Shown here: piece by piece, positions 7,770 to 15,438 of the stretch
Layout of the letters: each line of letters opens with the position of its first letter
Numbering within the stretch: position 1 is the stretch's first letter
NCBI GenBank assembly: GCA_964595485.1
Contig: CAZQQN010000047.1
Location: 1-17,478 of the forward strand
DNA from: CAZQQN01 sp964595485
GTDB lineage: Bacteria; Bacteroidota; Bacteroidia; CAILMK01; CAYYUA01
Direction of reading: 5' to 3'
DNA: 17,478 nt
Program-made: the position numbers and the translations under genes
The notes under the pieces: generated by a model
The model's database searches: none
Told to the model about the DNA's origin: nothing
Seen by the model: only the letters and a program-made list of their open reading frames with translations

Positions 7770-8825
7770 TTAATAGCGTATACCCACGTTGGCCCCTATC
7801 CAGCTTTTAAAATGGTTGCCATTGTTAGTTGATTCACGCATGGCATCAGGACCAATATCATTCCTTAAAGCACGGGTTCCGTCAGCATTTCCATCATTTT
7901 CTTCTGTAATTAACAGGTTAACAGTCGGGCCTGCAAAAATTTCAAAGTTGCCAACCTGGTAATTGGCATTCAACTTCAGGGTGTTGAGCAAGTTCGTTTC
8001 ATCAAGCAATTCATCGTTTTTGTTAATATCATAAGCCATAAGGTCAGCATTTACGCCCCAACGATCCTTAATGGGCAAGTAAGTACCAATGCCGTAACCA
8101 ATGCCCCAAAGATCCTGGCTACCGCCAATCTGCTTTCCTACCGAAAATATATTATAGAATGAAGCGACCCCAAGTTTAGCACTCAGGTTAGCTTGAAAAG
8201 CCTCTGAACCCCAAGCTTCAATGTGGTTATAACCATTTTTAACAATGCTTAAGAAACCGATGGGTACACCACCTTCAAAAGAATCAGCCACGTTTAGAAA
8301 ACCAACCTGAACGCCATCCATATGATCAGCCACGTTCAAGAATCCGGATACCTGGGCACCTTTCATGTTACCGCCTGCTACGTTCAGGAAGCCTGCCCCC
8401 TGGAAGCCGGCAAAGTTTCCGGAATTAGCATTGGCAAGGCCGGCTAACTGGACACCTTTTGAGCTGCCCTTTGCAAAGTTACCAAATCCACTTCCCTGGA
8501 ATCCTTTCAGTTCACCCATGCTAAAGTTTACAAAACCTGAAGCCTGAAAACCTCTGACAAACTCATTATCAATGTTCAGGAAGGTACCGATTTCCACCCC
8601 TTCTAAGCCGGCTGAGTGCCCATAAAATAAGTTGAAAGAGGAATGATTCACTGTTTCATAACTTTTAAGGCCATTGGTGCTCAAGGGTGTTGCGAAAGCA
8701 AAATGGAAAGGAGCCCTTTCAAAATGATTACTGTCACTTGGCTTCTCCTGAGCATTGGCAGTCAGAGAAATGATAGCCAATCCCAACAATGTTAATCCGC
8801 TAAATAAAGTGCTTTTAATAGTCAT
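7770..8825 (-). CDS. Exported protein with 16-residue surface repeats (LA_2272-like) and C-terminal barrel-like region
   Basis: I start the gene at ATG 8825 because it opens a clean signal peptide (MTIKSTLFSGLTLLGLAIISLTANA, cut before Gln26). An ATG at 8927 only adds 34 basic, non-signal residues. The product is 351 residues. Residues 76-195 hold about eight tandem units of 14-16 residues. Those at 92-155 are exactly 16 long, with the pattern G-[FVA]-Q-x-x-G-[FL]-x-N-x-x-x-G-x-x-K, e.g. GFQGSGFGNFAKGSSK and GFQGAGFLNVAGGNMK. This resembles the LA_2272-type surface repeat of Leptospira and Bacteroidota; I infer that from memory of the pattern. Residues 200-351 look like outer-membrane strands (KLNANYQVGNFEIFAGPTVN, IGANVGIRY at the end). 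It probably sits at the outer membrane; function unknown. A strong terminator follows. Confidence 0.8.
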   Translation of the reverse strand: MTIKSTLFSGLTLLGLAIISLTANAQEKPSDSNHFERAPFHFAFATPLSTNGLKSYETVNHSSFNLFYGHSAGLEGVEIGTFLNIDNEFVRGFQASGFVNFSMGELKGFQGSGFGNFAKGSSKGVQLAGLANANSGNFAGFQGAGFLNVAGGNMKGAQVSGFLNVADHMDGVQVGFLNVADSFEGGVPIGFLSIVKNGYNHIEAWGSEAFQANLSAKLGVASFYNIFSVGKQIGGSQDLWGIGYGIGTYLPIKDRWGVNADLMAYDINKNDELLDETNLLNTLKLNANYQVGNFEIFAGPTVNLLITEENDGNADGTRALRNDIGPDAMRESTNNGNHFKSWIGANVGIRY

Positions 8826-8853
8826 AGTATTACTGCTTTTTGATTTACGGGTA

Positions 8854-8884
8854 CAAAATTGACCAGAGGTTTTAGTGCTTTCAA
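8854..8884 (-). promoter_or_regulatory. Probable Bacteroidota-type promoter of the repeat-protein gene
   Basis: The minus strand has TTG (8884-8882), a 20-base spacer, then CAATTTTG (8861-8854). The latter matches the -7 consensus TAnnTTTG except at the first base. Spacing fits the Bacteroidota -33/-7 architecture. It lies 28 bases upstream of the ATG at 8825, which also supports that start over the one at 8927: a transcript from here would not contain the longer form's start. Confidence 0.45.
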
Positions 8885-9122
8885 TTTTTTTAGATGGAGA
8901 CCTTTTCGCACACGGTTTTTGTAGCATTTTAACCCACTTTTCACCTAAAGGTCATTCAGGGTTGTTCATCAGGCAAAAAAGGACGGGAATCTATCTTTGA
9001 ACCTTATTGAGGGGATCAAGGCCTTTTTTGATTAAGCTATTTTGTTATTCAATGCTAAAACCAATGCATTAGAGGGTTTATTTACCAATCTCCTATTTTG
9101 GCGGTTCATTAGTTATGTGGCC

Positions 9123-9158
9123 AAATAAAAACCCCTCTCCCATTGACCGGAAGAGGGG
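9123..9158 (-). terminator. Rho-independent terminator of the receptor/lipoprotein operon
   Basis: CCCCTCT (9132-9138) pairs with AGAGGGG (9152-9158), extended by CC/GG past a single bulged A, around an 8-base loop. On the minus strand it runs into TTTTTATTT (9131-9123). It lies about 60 bases after the stop of the DUF4249 gene at 9219, in the orientation to end the receptor/lipoprotein transcript. Confidence 0.85.
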
Positions 9159-9218
9159 CTTGATTTGATAGTTAGAATAGAAAATGGCTTTTTTAAGAGG
9201 CAGATCCCTAATGAATTA

Positions 9219-10070
9219 TCAATAAACCCGGCCAACATCCACTGCTAAGCCACCAACACAGCCGTAACCATTGTCAATATTTCCTTCGGATAACGCAGGT
9301 TCACCGCTAAAGGGTCCGGTACCACCTGCACTGGCTTGTTGGGATAAGGATTTCAGGTAGTTGTACATAGATTCCGAGAGGTGTTTAAACTTGAATGCGA
9401 AGTGCTTCTCCACGTAGCCCGGGTCATACTTTACCCCGTTTATTAACACTGTAAAACTCTTTTTTTGGCCATCAAAATCACTATCGTTCATGTAAGTAAC
9501 CTTACGATAACTAAAGTCGCTGGATAGATCAAATGAAGAAAGTTTAACGCGGTTTTGTTTCCCGCTATCAACCATGATACCTTCAAAGCTGTAATAGTCT
9601 ATTTGCCCGGCCGGATCTTCAAAAGAAAACGTAATGGCATGCATTATTTCAGTATTGGGCGTTCGATCGGCTGAATCATCAAACTTCAGGGTATCGAGCG
9701 TTACCTTGTCCGGTATCTTGGTCGATCCCCTGGCGTCAGATAGCTCATTACCATTCACCTTTACCGTGTATTCTTTGCCTGCCTCGACAGGTACGGATCC
9801 AGTATAAAAGCCATTTTTTTGATACTCCAACGTTTTAATTGCTTTGCCATCCTGGCTTAAGGTAACGGTAGTTTTTCCCTTATCAAGGGTGTCGGTCTGT
9901 TGATGGATAGGCACACTTCTATCCACAAAAACCTTTGCCGGTTTGCCTTCTTGAAGAAAGGCTTCAACTGCAAAACCTTCCTTATGCTTGGGTAAATTAG
10001 CATCATCGATCTTTTTTTCACAGGCCTGACCGATTAAGCCGGCTACCATGATTAAGCATATCAATCTCAT
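9219..10070 (-). CDS. DUF4249-family lipoprotein, partner of the TonB-dependent receptor
   Basis: The 283-residue product starts with a short lipoprotein signal (MRLICLIMVAGLIGQAC) with Cys17 as the likely lipidated residue, followed by EKKIDD; the lipobox is relaxed, as is usual in this phylum. Residues about 30-125 are a beta-rich domain: FAVEAFLQEGKPAKVFVDRS, then a TVTLSQDGKAIKTL strand, then the GFYTGSVPVEAGKEYTVKV segment typical of DUF4249 (PF14054). The family is known from genome context as a companion of TonB-dependent receptors, and is thought to sit at the outer membrane, perhaps as a SusD-like substrate-capture or lid protein. The gene starts 13 bases after the receptor's stop, so it is the second gene of a two-gene operon, closed by a terminator about 60 bases downstream. 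Substrate unknown. Confidence 0.85.
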   Translation of the reverse strand: MRLICLIMVAGLIGQACEKKIDDANLPKHKEGFAVEAFLQEGKPAKVFVDRSVPIHQQTDTLDKGKTTVTLSQDGKAIKTLEYQKNGFYTGSVPVEAGKEYTVKVNGNELSDARGSTKIPDKVTLDTLKFDDSADRTPNTEIMHAITFSFEDPAGQIDYYSFEGIMVDSGKQNRVKLSSFDLSSDFSYRKVTYMNDSDFDGQKKSFTVLINGVKYDPGYVEKHFAFKFKHLSESMYNYLKSLSQQASAGGTGPFSGEPALSEGNIDNGYGCVGGLAVDVGRVY

Positions 10071-10083
10071 AGGTTTCTTTTTT

Positions 10084-12405
10084 TTAAAATTCCATATTAT
10101 AACTTACAGAAGGAATAATCGGAAACAAGCTGGTTTGGTAAAGTTGCCGACCTCCTTCTTCTAAATTCTTGAAATAGTAGAAAAAGGGATTCTGCCGGTT
10201 ATAGGCGTTGTAAAAGCTTACTGTCCATGCACTGGTACCCCAGTTTGTTTTGTTTTCAAAAGTGAGGCTCGCGTCTAACCGGTGGTAAGACCGCATGCGG
10301 TACCCATTCCGCTCATTGTAAACACGAACTTCATTGTTTTGACCTACCTGTGAACGATAGTGACCATAAGGTAAAGTGATGGCATCCCCGGTTCCGTAAA
10401 TCCAATTCGCAGAAAATGTTATTTTGTCATTGATCTGATAAGTACCTACAATGCTGAAATCATGTCGGCGATCATAACGGTATGGATATGGTTCGCCATT
10501 GTTAAGCTGATCATACTGGCGGTTAGCCTTGGACAGCGTATAACTGACCCAGCCTGAAAGCCTTCCGCTTTTCTTTTCAAACCTGAACTCCGCACCATAG
10601 GACTCACCTTCACCACCTTTAGCAACTCCTTCCTCCCAGTTGTTGGTTGATGTAAAGAAATTGGTACCTGGTTTCATGGTAATTAAGTTATCAAAAGACT
10701 TGTAATAGCCCTCTACGTTCATTTCAAAGTCCCCGCCTAAAAGCGTCCGGGAATAGCCGGTGGCGATTTGCTCCGATTGCTGGGGCGGTACCTTGTTGGT
10801 AGAAGGTACCCAGAGATCTGTTGGCAAGCTGGCACTTGAGTTACTTAAAATATGGACAAACTGACGCATGCTCGCATAAGAAGCTTTAACCGAAGACGCA
10901 TCATTAATTAAGTACCGGGCTGAAACCCTTGGCTGAAGGGAGTAGTAATTATCTCCATCCACCGTAAAAGCTGAACTGTGTAAACCCAAATTGGCCTTAA
11001 GCTTGGAAGTGATATCCATCTTATCCTGTATATAGGCTTTAAACTGGTAATTGGATAACTGCTCAGACCCAAATGACGTGTCAAGATCGCTNNNNNNNNN
11101 NTTACTTTCATTTTTCAGCTCCGTTACACCGGGCGTAAACATGTGGTAAGTGGCTTTCCCGCCAAAACGGACATCATGGTTTTGATTGACATTCCATTCA
11201 AAGTCGCCTTTCAGGAAAAAGTCTTTAACACTGGACTCGTAATTTTGCTGGCGGTTACCGCCTACACTGGTCTGTTTTATATCAACATTGAGACGGTAGC
11301 GTGTATAATTTGCCGTGAAATTAGCAAAAAGGTCTTCATTGAAAACGTGATTCCAGCGCAGCGAACCCATCAGATTGCCCCATGCATTGGTGTTGCGTAC
11401 TTTACCGTCCTTTCCGAAATCATTATCCAGGCTCACCTGATCATCCCCGTTGTAAAAGCTAAGATAAAGGCGGTCATCATTAGAAAAGGTGTGATTGACC
11501 TTTGCATTGAGGTCATAAAAATGGTATCGGGCGCTCCCTTCTTCCCGAATATTGATGTCGAAGAGATCCATCAAGAGGTCGAAATAAGAACGCCTGGCTG
11601 AGATCATGAAAGAGGTTTTATCCTTTACAATGGGGCCTTCTAACATTAACTTGGATGAAAGGGTACCAATACTCCCCTCGCCATGCAGTTCACGCTTATG
11701 GCCATCCTTCATCCTTATATCCACAACGGAAGATAAGCGATTGCCATACCGTGCCGGAAAACCGCCTTTGATTACCTCCATACTTTTGACTGCATCATCA
11801 TTGAATACAGAGAAAAAACCACCTAAGTGGCTTGCGTGGTATAAAGGAACCCCGTCCAGCAAAATCAGGTTTTGATCCGGGCTACCGCCCCGAACCATCA
11901 AGCCACTGGTGGATTCGGTACCGGCCTGCACACCAGGCATTAGCTTAGTTGTCCGCATGACATCCGCTTCGCCCATCAGCTTAGGCATTTTTTCAACCTT
12001 CTCAACCGGCATTTCCACCTTACTCATCTGTGTCTCTTCCTGGATCGACTTTTCAGCTGTAATTGTCACCCCTTCCATACTTCGCATTGTGTCCATTGAA
12101 TAGGTGAGCTCCTTGTTACCTTCCAGGTTCAAGGTGTCATAGATGGTACCATGCCCAACATAGCTGATCCTTAATATTGCTTTTTGCTGAGGAATTTCCA
12201 GGGAAAAGTAACCATAATCATTGGTAGTGGTGCCATTTTTGGATTTTATTTCAAAAATGTTAGCACCGATTAGCTTTTCCCCGCTTCCTTTTTTCTCTAC
12301 GTAGCCGGTAGCCTTGTAAGTTTGCTGGGCCTTTCCAGCAAAACACATCATGAAGAAAACTGCTAAAAAGAGAGCCAATTTGAAAATCACACTATTAAAT
12401 TTCAT
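10084..12405 (-). CDS. TonB-dependent outer-membrane receptor with carboxypeptidase-like regulatory domain
   Basis: The 773-residue protein has a signal peptide (1-26, ending FAGKA before Gln27). A CarboxypepD_reg-like beta-sandwich follows at about 29-110 (TGYVEKKGSGEKLIGANIF, NDYGYFSLEIP). The plug domain at about 120-240 has the hallmark segments MVRGGSPDQNLILLDGVPLY and MEVIKGGFPARYGNRLSSVV. A 22-strand barrel follows, ending in the terminal aromatic PSVSYNMEF. It imports a large or scarce substrate across the outer membrane with energy from TonB/ExbBD, which is not in the window. Receptors of this subtype commonly pair with DUF4249 lipoproteins, as here. A 10-N assembly gap (11092-11101) lies in the barrel, near residue 436; the frame holds with ten bases inserted but the true gap size is unknown. 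The gene is divergent from the propeller gene at 12871. Confidence 0.92.
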   Translation of the reverse strand: MKFNSVIFKLALFLAVFFMMCFAGKAQQTYKATGYVEKKGSGEKLIGANIFEIKSKNGTTTNDYGYFSLEIPQQKAILRISYVGHGTIYDTLNLEGNKELTYSMDTMRSMEGVTITAEKSIQEETQMSKVEMPVEKVEKMPKLMGEADVMRTTKLMPGVQAGTESTSGLMVRGGSPDQNLILLDGVPLYHASHLGGFFSVFNDDAVKSMEVIKGGFPARYGNRLSSVVDIRMKDGHKRELHGEGSIGTLSSKLMLEGPIVKDKTSFMISARRSYFDLLMDLFDINIREEGSARYHFYDLNAKVNHTFSNDDRLYLSFYNGDDQVSLDNDFGKDGKVRNTNAWGNLMGSLRWNHVFNEDLFANFTANYTRYRLNVDIKQTSVGGNRQQNYESSVKDFFLKGDFEWNVNQNHDVRFGGKATYHMFTPGVTELKNESXXXXSDLDTSFGSEQLSNYQFKAYIQDKMDITSKLKANLGLHSSAFTVDGDNYYSLQPRVSARYLINDASSVKASYASMRQFVHILSNSSASLPTDLWVPSTNKVPPQQSEQIATGYSRTLLGGDFEMNVEGYYKSFDNLITMKPGTNFFTSTNNWEEGVAKGGEGESYGAEFRFEKKSGRLSGWVSYTLSKANRQYDQLNNGEPYPYRYDRRHDFSIVGTYQINDKITFSANWIYGTGDAITLPYGHYRSQVGQNNEVRVYNERNGYRMRSYHRLDASLTFENKTNWGTSAWTVSFYNAYNRQNPFFYYFKNLEEGGRQLYQTSLFPIIPSVSYNMEF
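11092..11101. other. Assembly gap of ten N inside the receptor gene
   Basis: Ten consecutive N lie in the barrel part of the TonB-dependent receptor. Ten is a common placeholder for gaps of unknown length, so the apparent frame continuity does not prove the gap is really ten bases. Confidence 0.99.
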
Positions 12406-12870
12406 AGCTTTTTAATTTGATCTTTTTATAAAATGTCTGCTTTTTAAAAATGTCCTCGAACGATTGTAATAAACCGGTTTACTGGTTGGTATAGCATGCA
12501 TAAAAATTCCGTTTAGATCGTTAATGAAAAGTTGCTTTTAAATGACTGATGCAAAATTCAATACCCTTGGTGACCCTTTCAATATTTTTAGACAACCCTC
12601 AAAGTTTATAAGCTTTTGTTACCATATTAGCCGATTTTGGTCTATATCCGGCAACCTTTGTCACTTATCCTGTAAAAGGTGTCGACTATCCATGGAATCA
12701 AGGGTATTTACCATTTACTACGATTTTATAAATATGATTGTTAATTAAAATGTACCTGAATTAGAAAGAATAGTATTAGCAGTATAAAAGATTGGCTTAT
12801 TTAATTTGAAGTCACACGGGTAGTAAATCTATCGGACATAGGTTAATTTCGTTGCTAAAAATGATAAACT
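12406..12870. other. Intergenic region between the divergent receptor and propeller genes
   Basis: These 465 bases should carry both promoters. I find no clean -33/-7 pair. The one ordered element is the palindrome TAAACCGGTTTA at 12470-12481, followed by ACTGGT. A 68-residue plus-strand frame at 12542-12748 has no recognisable domain, signal or coding character and is left out. Confidence 0.5.
12470..12486. promoter_or_regulatory. Palindromic site upstream of the receptor operon, possible operator
   Basis: TAAACCGGTTTA is a perfect 12-base palindrome. It is followed directly by ACTGGT, so ACCGGT and ACTGGT stand 2 bases apart. It lies 65-76 bases upstream of the receptor ATG, where an operator or activator site could be. 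No regulator gene is in the window to pair it with. Confidence 0.25.
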
Positions 12871-14127
12871 ATGGTCAAAAAAACTTTTGTTTTAGCGTTA
12901 TTAACCGGGTTACTGTCAACCTTGCTTTCAAAAGGCCAGGATCAAGACTGGGAACAAAAAGCCGTTTTTAAAGATGGTATTTACGGTTTTGCGAAAAATA
13001 ATGGCGACCTGTTTATTGGTGGCGGTTTTTTATCCTTGAATGGAGCCGATGCTTATTGGTCAGCCCGCTATGATGGCAATACTTTCACCAGGCAGACTAA
13101 CTTTCTCGGAGGCACAGGGTTCAATGACTTGGCGGTTTTTAACAATACGGTATATGGGGTAGGCATGGTAGAGCAAAACGCCTTGAATAAATGGACAGGT
13201 ACTACCTGGCAAGGGGTAGGAAATTTTAATAAATCTCATGCTAGTGTCCATACTAGCGGTCAAAATCTGTATATCGGCTCTGATTTCGGCAAAATTAGCA
13301 AGATGGATGGTAATGAACAGTTCAAAACCCTCAGGCAATTTTCAGGCGATCCCAATATAGCTGACATCTTAACATACAAAGGTGATCTGATCATTACCGG
13401 TGAATTCAAAGTGGATGGCAATGACACCTTTAATTACGTAGCTCGTTACCGGAATAACACATTTGAACCCATGGGGGACGGATTACCCGGCAGGGGTCAG
13501 TGTTTAGCAGTAGCCGGTGATACTTTGTATGCCGGAGGTTCTTTCGTAGCAAAATGGAATGGTCAGGACTGGCAGGTAATCGGTGAGCCGAACCGAGATT
13601 TCTACGATGTGGAAGCCATGAAAGCTTATGGCAAAAAGCTTTATGCTGTAGGGGATTTCACGAATTTTAATCAGCAAGGCATCCGTACTATTACAAGTTG
13701 GAATGGCAAAAAATGGCAAGATTTGAATTACACTGATAGCAGCTATAATAATGGGTGGGCATTGGCCATTTATAACCAACAATTGTTCACGGGCGTAGAT
13801 AGTGGTTTGGTTAAGACCCGCCTTTACAGCTATGATTTGGAACCTTTGGACACCAGCAGTTCTGTAAATAAAGCAGAAAAAGCCAGTATTGAGATATTTC
13901 CCAATCCAATGAACAATCATTTACGCATTCAGGCTCAACATTCAAATGCCAAAGAGTACCATTTCAGCCTAACCAATAGCTTAGGACAGACCTTGATCAG
14001 CCAATCCTTAAAAGGGACTGATAACACCATTCCGGTTGAACAGCTGAATAAAGGCGTTTACGTAGCCCTTATTAGCAATCCTCGTACTGAGGAAGTCTTA
14101 TACCGGAAGAAATTGATCAAACCCTGA
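12871..14127 (+). CDS. Secreted beta-propeller-like protein with type IX secretion C-terminal sorting domain
   Basis: The 418-residue protein starts with a signal peptide (MVKKTFVLALLTGLLSTLLSKG, cut before Gln23). Residues about 30-330 hold roughly seven beta-rich units of the form [LV][FY]-x-x-G-x-F ... W-[NDT]-G-x-x-[WF]-x-x-[LGV]: LFIGGGFLSLNGADAYWSAR, LYAGGSFVAKWNGQDWQVIG, LYAVGDFTNF...WNGKKWQDL. This suggests a seven-bladed propeller like delta-60 or kelch-type repeats. Residues about 338-418 are a Por-type sorting domain (IEIFPNPMNNHLRIQ, then NSLGQTLISQSL, then LNKGVYVALISNP), which directs export by the type IX system and anchoring or release at the surface. No catalytic residues can be named; ligand binding is the likeliest role. 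The gene stands alone, divergent from the receptor operon. Confidence 0.85.
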   Translation: MVKKTFVLALLTGLLSTLLSKGQDQDWEQKAVFKDGIYGFAKNNGDLFIGGGFLSLNGADAYWSARYDGNTFTRQTNFLGGTGFNDLAVFNNTVYGVGMVEQNALNKWTGTTWQGVGNFNKSHASVHTSGQNLYIGSDFGKISKMDGNEQFKTLRQFSGDPNIADILTYKGDLIITGEFKVDGNDTFNYVARYRNNTFEPMGDGLPGRGQCLAVAGDTLYAGGSFVAKWNGQDWQVIGEPNRDFYDVEAMKAYGKKLYAVGDFTNFNQQGIRTITSWNGKKWQDLNYTDSSYNNGWALAIYNQQLFTGVDSGLVKTRLYSYDLEPLDTSSSVNKAEKASIEIFPNPMNNHLRIQAQHSNAKEYHFSLTNSLGQTLISQSLKGTDNTIPVEQLNKGVYVALISNPRTEEVLYRKKLIKP

Positions 14128-14677
14128 TGCCGCATTAAAAATTGGTTGAAAAAGTTTTATAAATAGCCATTAAGCTTTTTATCTTTCTGGATAAAGGTAC
14201 TAAGCAGTTTACCCTTATCGATAAATTCGGTAATAAACAATGCTGCGATTAATTTTTGTTGCTGCCAAGGGTATGGCTTCCCTTAATTACGTTCTTAAGC
14301 GTTGCCATACACCTTGCGTCTGCTTCTTCTAAGATTTAACTATTTGAAAGCCACATACCTAAAATGGTAATAAAAAGCTTTAAGGTTTTGGCTATTAAAG
14401 GTGATTTCATAGTAGTTGTCATGCCATCCTAAACTTCTGATTAAGCATTATTATTAGCCCATTGCTTTTCTGAATTGGAATCCAGAAGCCTTTCTTTTGC
14501 CGATTGGCAATCCGCCATTCGCATTTAGCCAATCCCTATCAACAATTAGTATTTTAGGAAACAATACGTTTAAATCCATGCAAGGCCACTTAGGTAAAGC
14601 ACTACTCCGGCTACCAAACTAAGAATTTAAGACCCGCTGCTACTCTACTTAAGTATGAATAATGAATACCGGTACGG

Positions 14678-14806
14678 CTATTGGCGGATTGAAACTTGGG
14701 ATAAAAACGTATTCTTACCTTGTTTTTACACTATTTCCTTTGCTTCAGACGATTTATCAGTAAAGGCTCTTAAGGCTGCAGGTTTTTGATCCGCAAACTT
14801 TAACGT
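14678..14806 (-). pseudogene. Possible decayed gene fragment
   Basis: One minus-strand frame reads TLKFADQKPAALRAFTDKSS then EAKEIV, a TAA at 14728-14726, then KQGKNTFLSQVSIRQ and a TAG at 14680-14678. The composition is protein-like and one C-to-T change would remove the inner stop. There is no start codon and no family I recognise. It could be chance. Confidence 0.2.
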
Positions 14807-14840
14807 TCAATATAGCAAGGTATTAGCAAGTTTGATTTTA

Positions 14841-14945
14841 CTACGACTCTTCTTCATTTCCGGTATAGACCCATAAATATATGTAAAACCCGAACGGCAT
14901 AATCAAAAACACGTCAAATGCTAACCAAAAGTTTGGATTCGAAAT
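14841..14945 (-). CDS. Candidate small membrane protein, non-standard start
   Basis: A minus-strand frame of 34 codons ends at TAG 14843-14841. It reads NPNFWLAFDVFLIMPFGFYI, then YLWVYTGN and an acidic end EEES: one hydrophobic helix with a charged tail, the shape of a single-span small membrane protein. The frame is open only back to a TAA at 14954-14952 and offers no ATG, GTG or TTG start before the helix (ATT 14945 or an internal ATG 14900 are the options). It may be a remnant whose start was lost, or use a rare start. It begins 22 bases after the stop of the barrel gene ending at 14968, and so could be co-transcribed with it. Function unknown. Confidence 0.3.
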   Translation of the reverse strand: MSNPNFWLAFDVFLIMPFGFYIYLWVYTGNEEES

Positions 14946-14967
14946 GAAAACTTAATGCTTAAACTAA

Positions 14968-15438
14968 TTAAAAAATATACCGGATAGACAATGCACCACT
15001 ATCACCCCAAAACCCTGAAGTTCCAATTAAATTGAAAGCAGGTTTCCAGTCAAGGCTAACGTTAAAAGGTACTTTTTCGAAATTATATTCCAAACCTAAT
15101 ATACCATCGACTCCAACGACAGTGTAAGATCTTCCCTTTTCCCCCCATCTTGCATTCCTTCCGTCATAAAAGCCAATGTGTCCGCCAAAGCCTGCATACC
15201 AATTTAACCGGTCGACTTCAAAAGCCCTCCCGTGGATTTCATAAAGTCCTGTTACTTGAATTCCCCTCCAGCGGCTTGAGATTATTCCTTCTAAAGCAGA
15301 ATTTGGAGAAAGGAAATGCTTAAATGTTATCCCCTGGGAAAATCCTCCCCGAAGTCCAATACCTGTATTATAATCCTGGGCGTTGCTAAATAAAATTCCG
15401 AATAATGTGAATAGGATGGTAAAAACGAATTTTTTCAT
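14968..15438 (-). CDS. Small outer-membrane beta-barrel protein
   Basis: The 156-residue product has a clear signal peptide (MKKFVFTILFTLFGILFSNA, cut before Gln21). About eight amphipathic strands follow, with aromatic girdles (GIGLRGGFSQGITFKHFL, RGIQVTGLYEIHG, LNWYAGFGGHIGFYDG, YTVVGVDGILGLEYNF, FNVSLDWKPAFNLI), ending in the terminal-aromatic signature ALSIRYIF used for barrel assembly. The size fits an eight-stranded barrel of the OmpA/OmpX-like or OMP_b-brl type. Such proteins are common in Bacteroidota and mostly uncharacterised. It is flanked on both sides by long gene-poor stretches. Function unknown. Confidence 0.8.
   Translation of the reverse strand: MKKFVFTILFTLFGILFSNAQDYNTGIGLRGGFSQGITFKHFLSPNSALEGIISSRWRGIQVTGLYEIHGRAFEVDRLNWYAGFGGHIGFYDGRNARWGEKGRSYTVVGVDGILGLEYNFEKVPFNVSLDWKPAFNLIGTSGFWGDSGALSIRYIF

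Larger units (their letters stand above)
8826..9218. other. Intergenic stretch between the repeat-protein gene and the DUF4249 gene
   Basis: These 393 bases hold the putative promoter at 8854-8884 and the terminator at 9123-9158. Otherwise I see no convincing reading frame, RNA gene or repeat. Confidence 0.5.
14128..14967. other. 840-base gene-poor stretch with short coding-like fragments
   Basis: No full-length gene is visible. On the minus strand I see three short candidates: a 34-residue membrane-type frame at 14841-14945 (listed separately), a coding-looking fragment at 14678-14806 interrupted by one TAA, and a 28-codon ATG frame at 14336-14422 with a hydrophobic core (KTLKLFITILGMWL) like a bare signal peptide. 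CAATCCGCCA (14508-14517) recurs inverted as TGGCGGATTG (14682-14691). No insertion-sequence ends, RNA gene or clear terminator for the propeller gene were found. Confidence 0.5.

Noticed and set aside
8826..8927. 34-residue N-terminal extension of the repeat-protein gene
   Set aside because: It is basic and non-hydrophobic, would bury the signal peptide, and overlaps the likely promoter.
12542..12748. 68-residue plus-strand frame between the receptor and propeller genes
   Set aside because: It has no signal, domain or coding-like composition, is rich in Cys/Phe/Ile as expected of AT-rich noise, and lies in a divergent promoter region.
14508..14691. 10-base inverted repeat about 165 bases apart as possible mobile-element ends
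   Set aside because: It is too short, no transposase or target duplication is visible, and the enclosed DNA has no gene.
14770..14810. Cys-containing minus-strand frame (NVKVCGSKTCSLKSLY) resembling a 2Fe-2S ferredoxin start
   Set aside because: Only about 17 codons long before a stop, with no further cysteines in frame; the overlapping frame listed at 14678-14806 is more protein-like.
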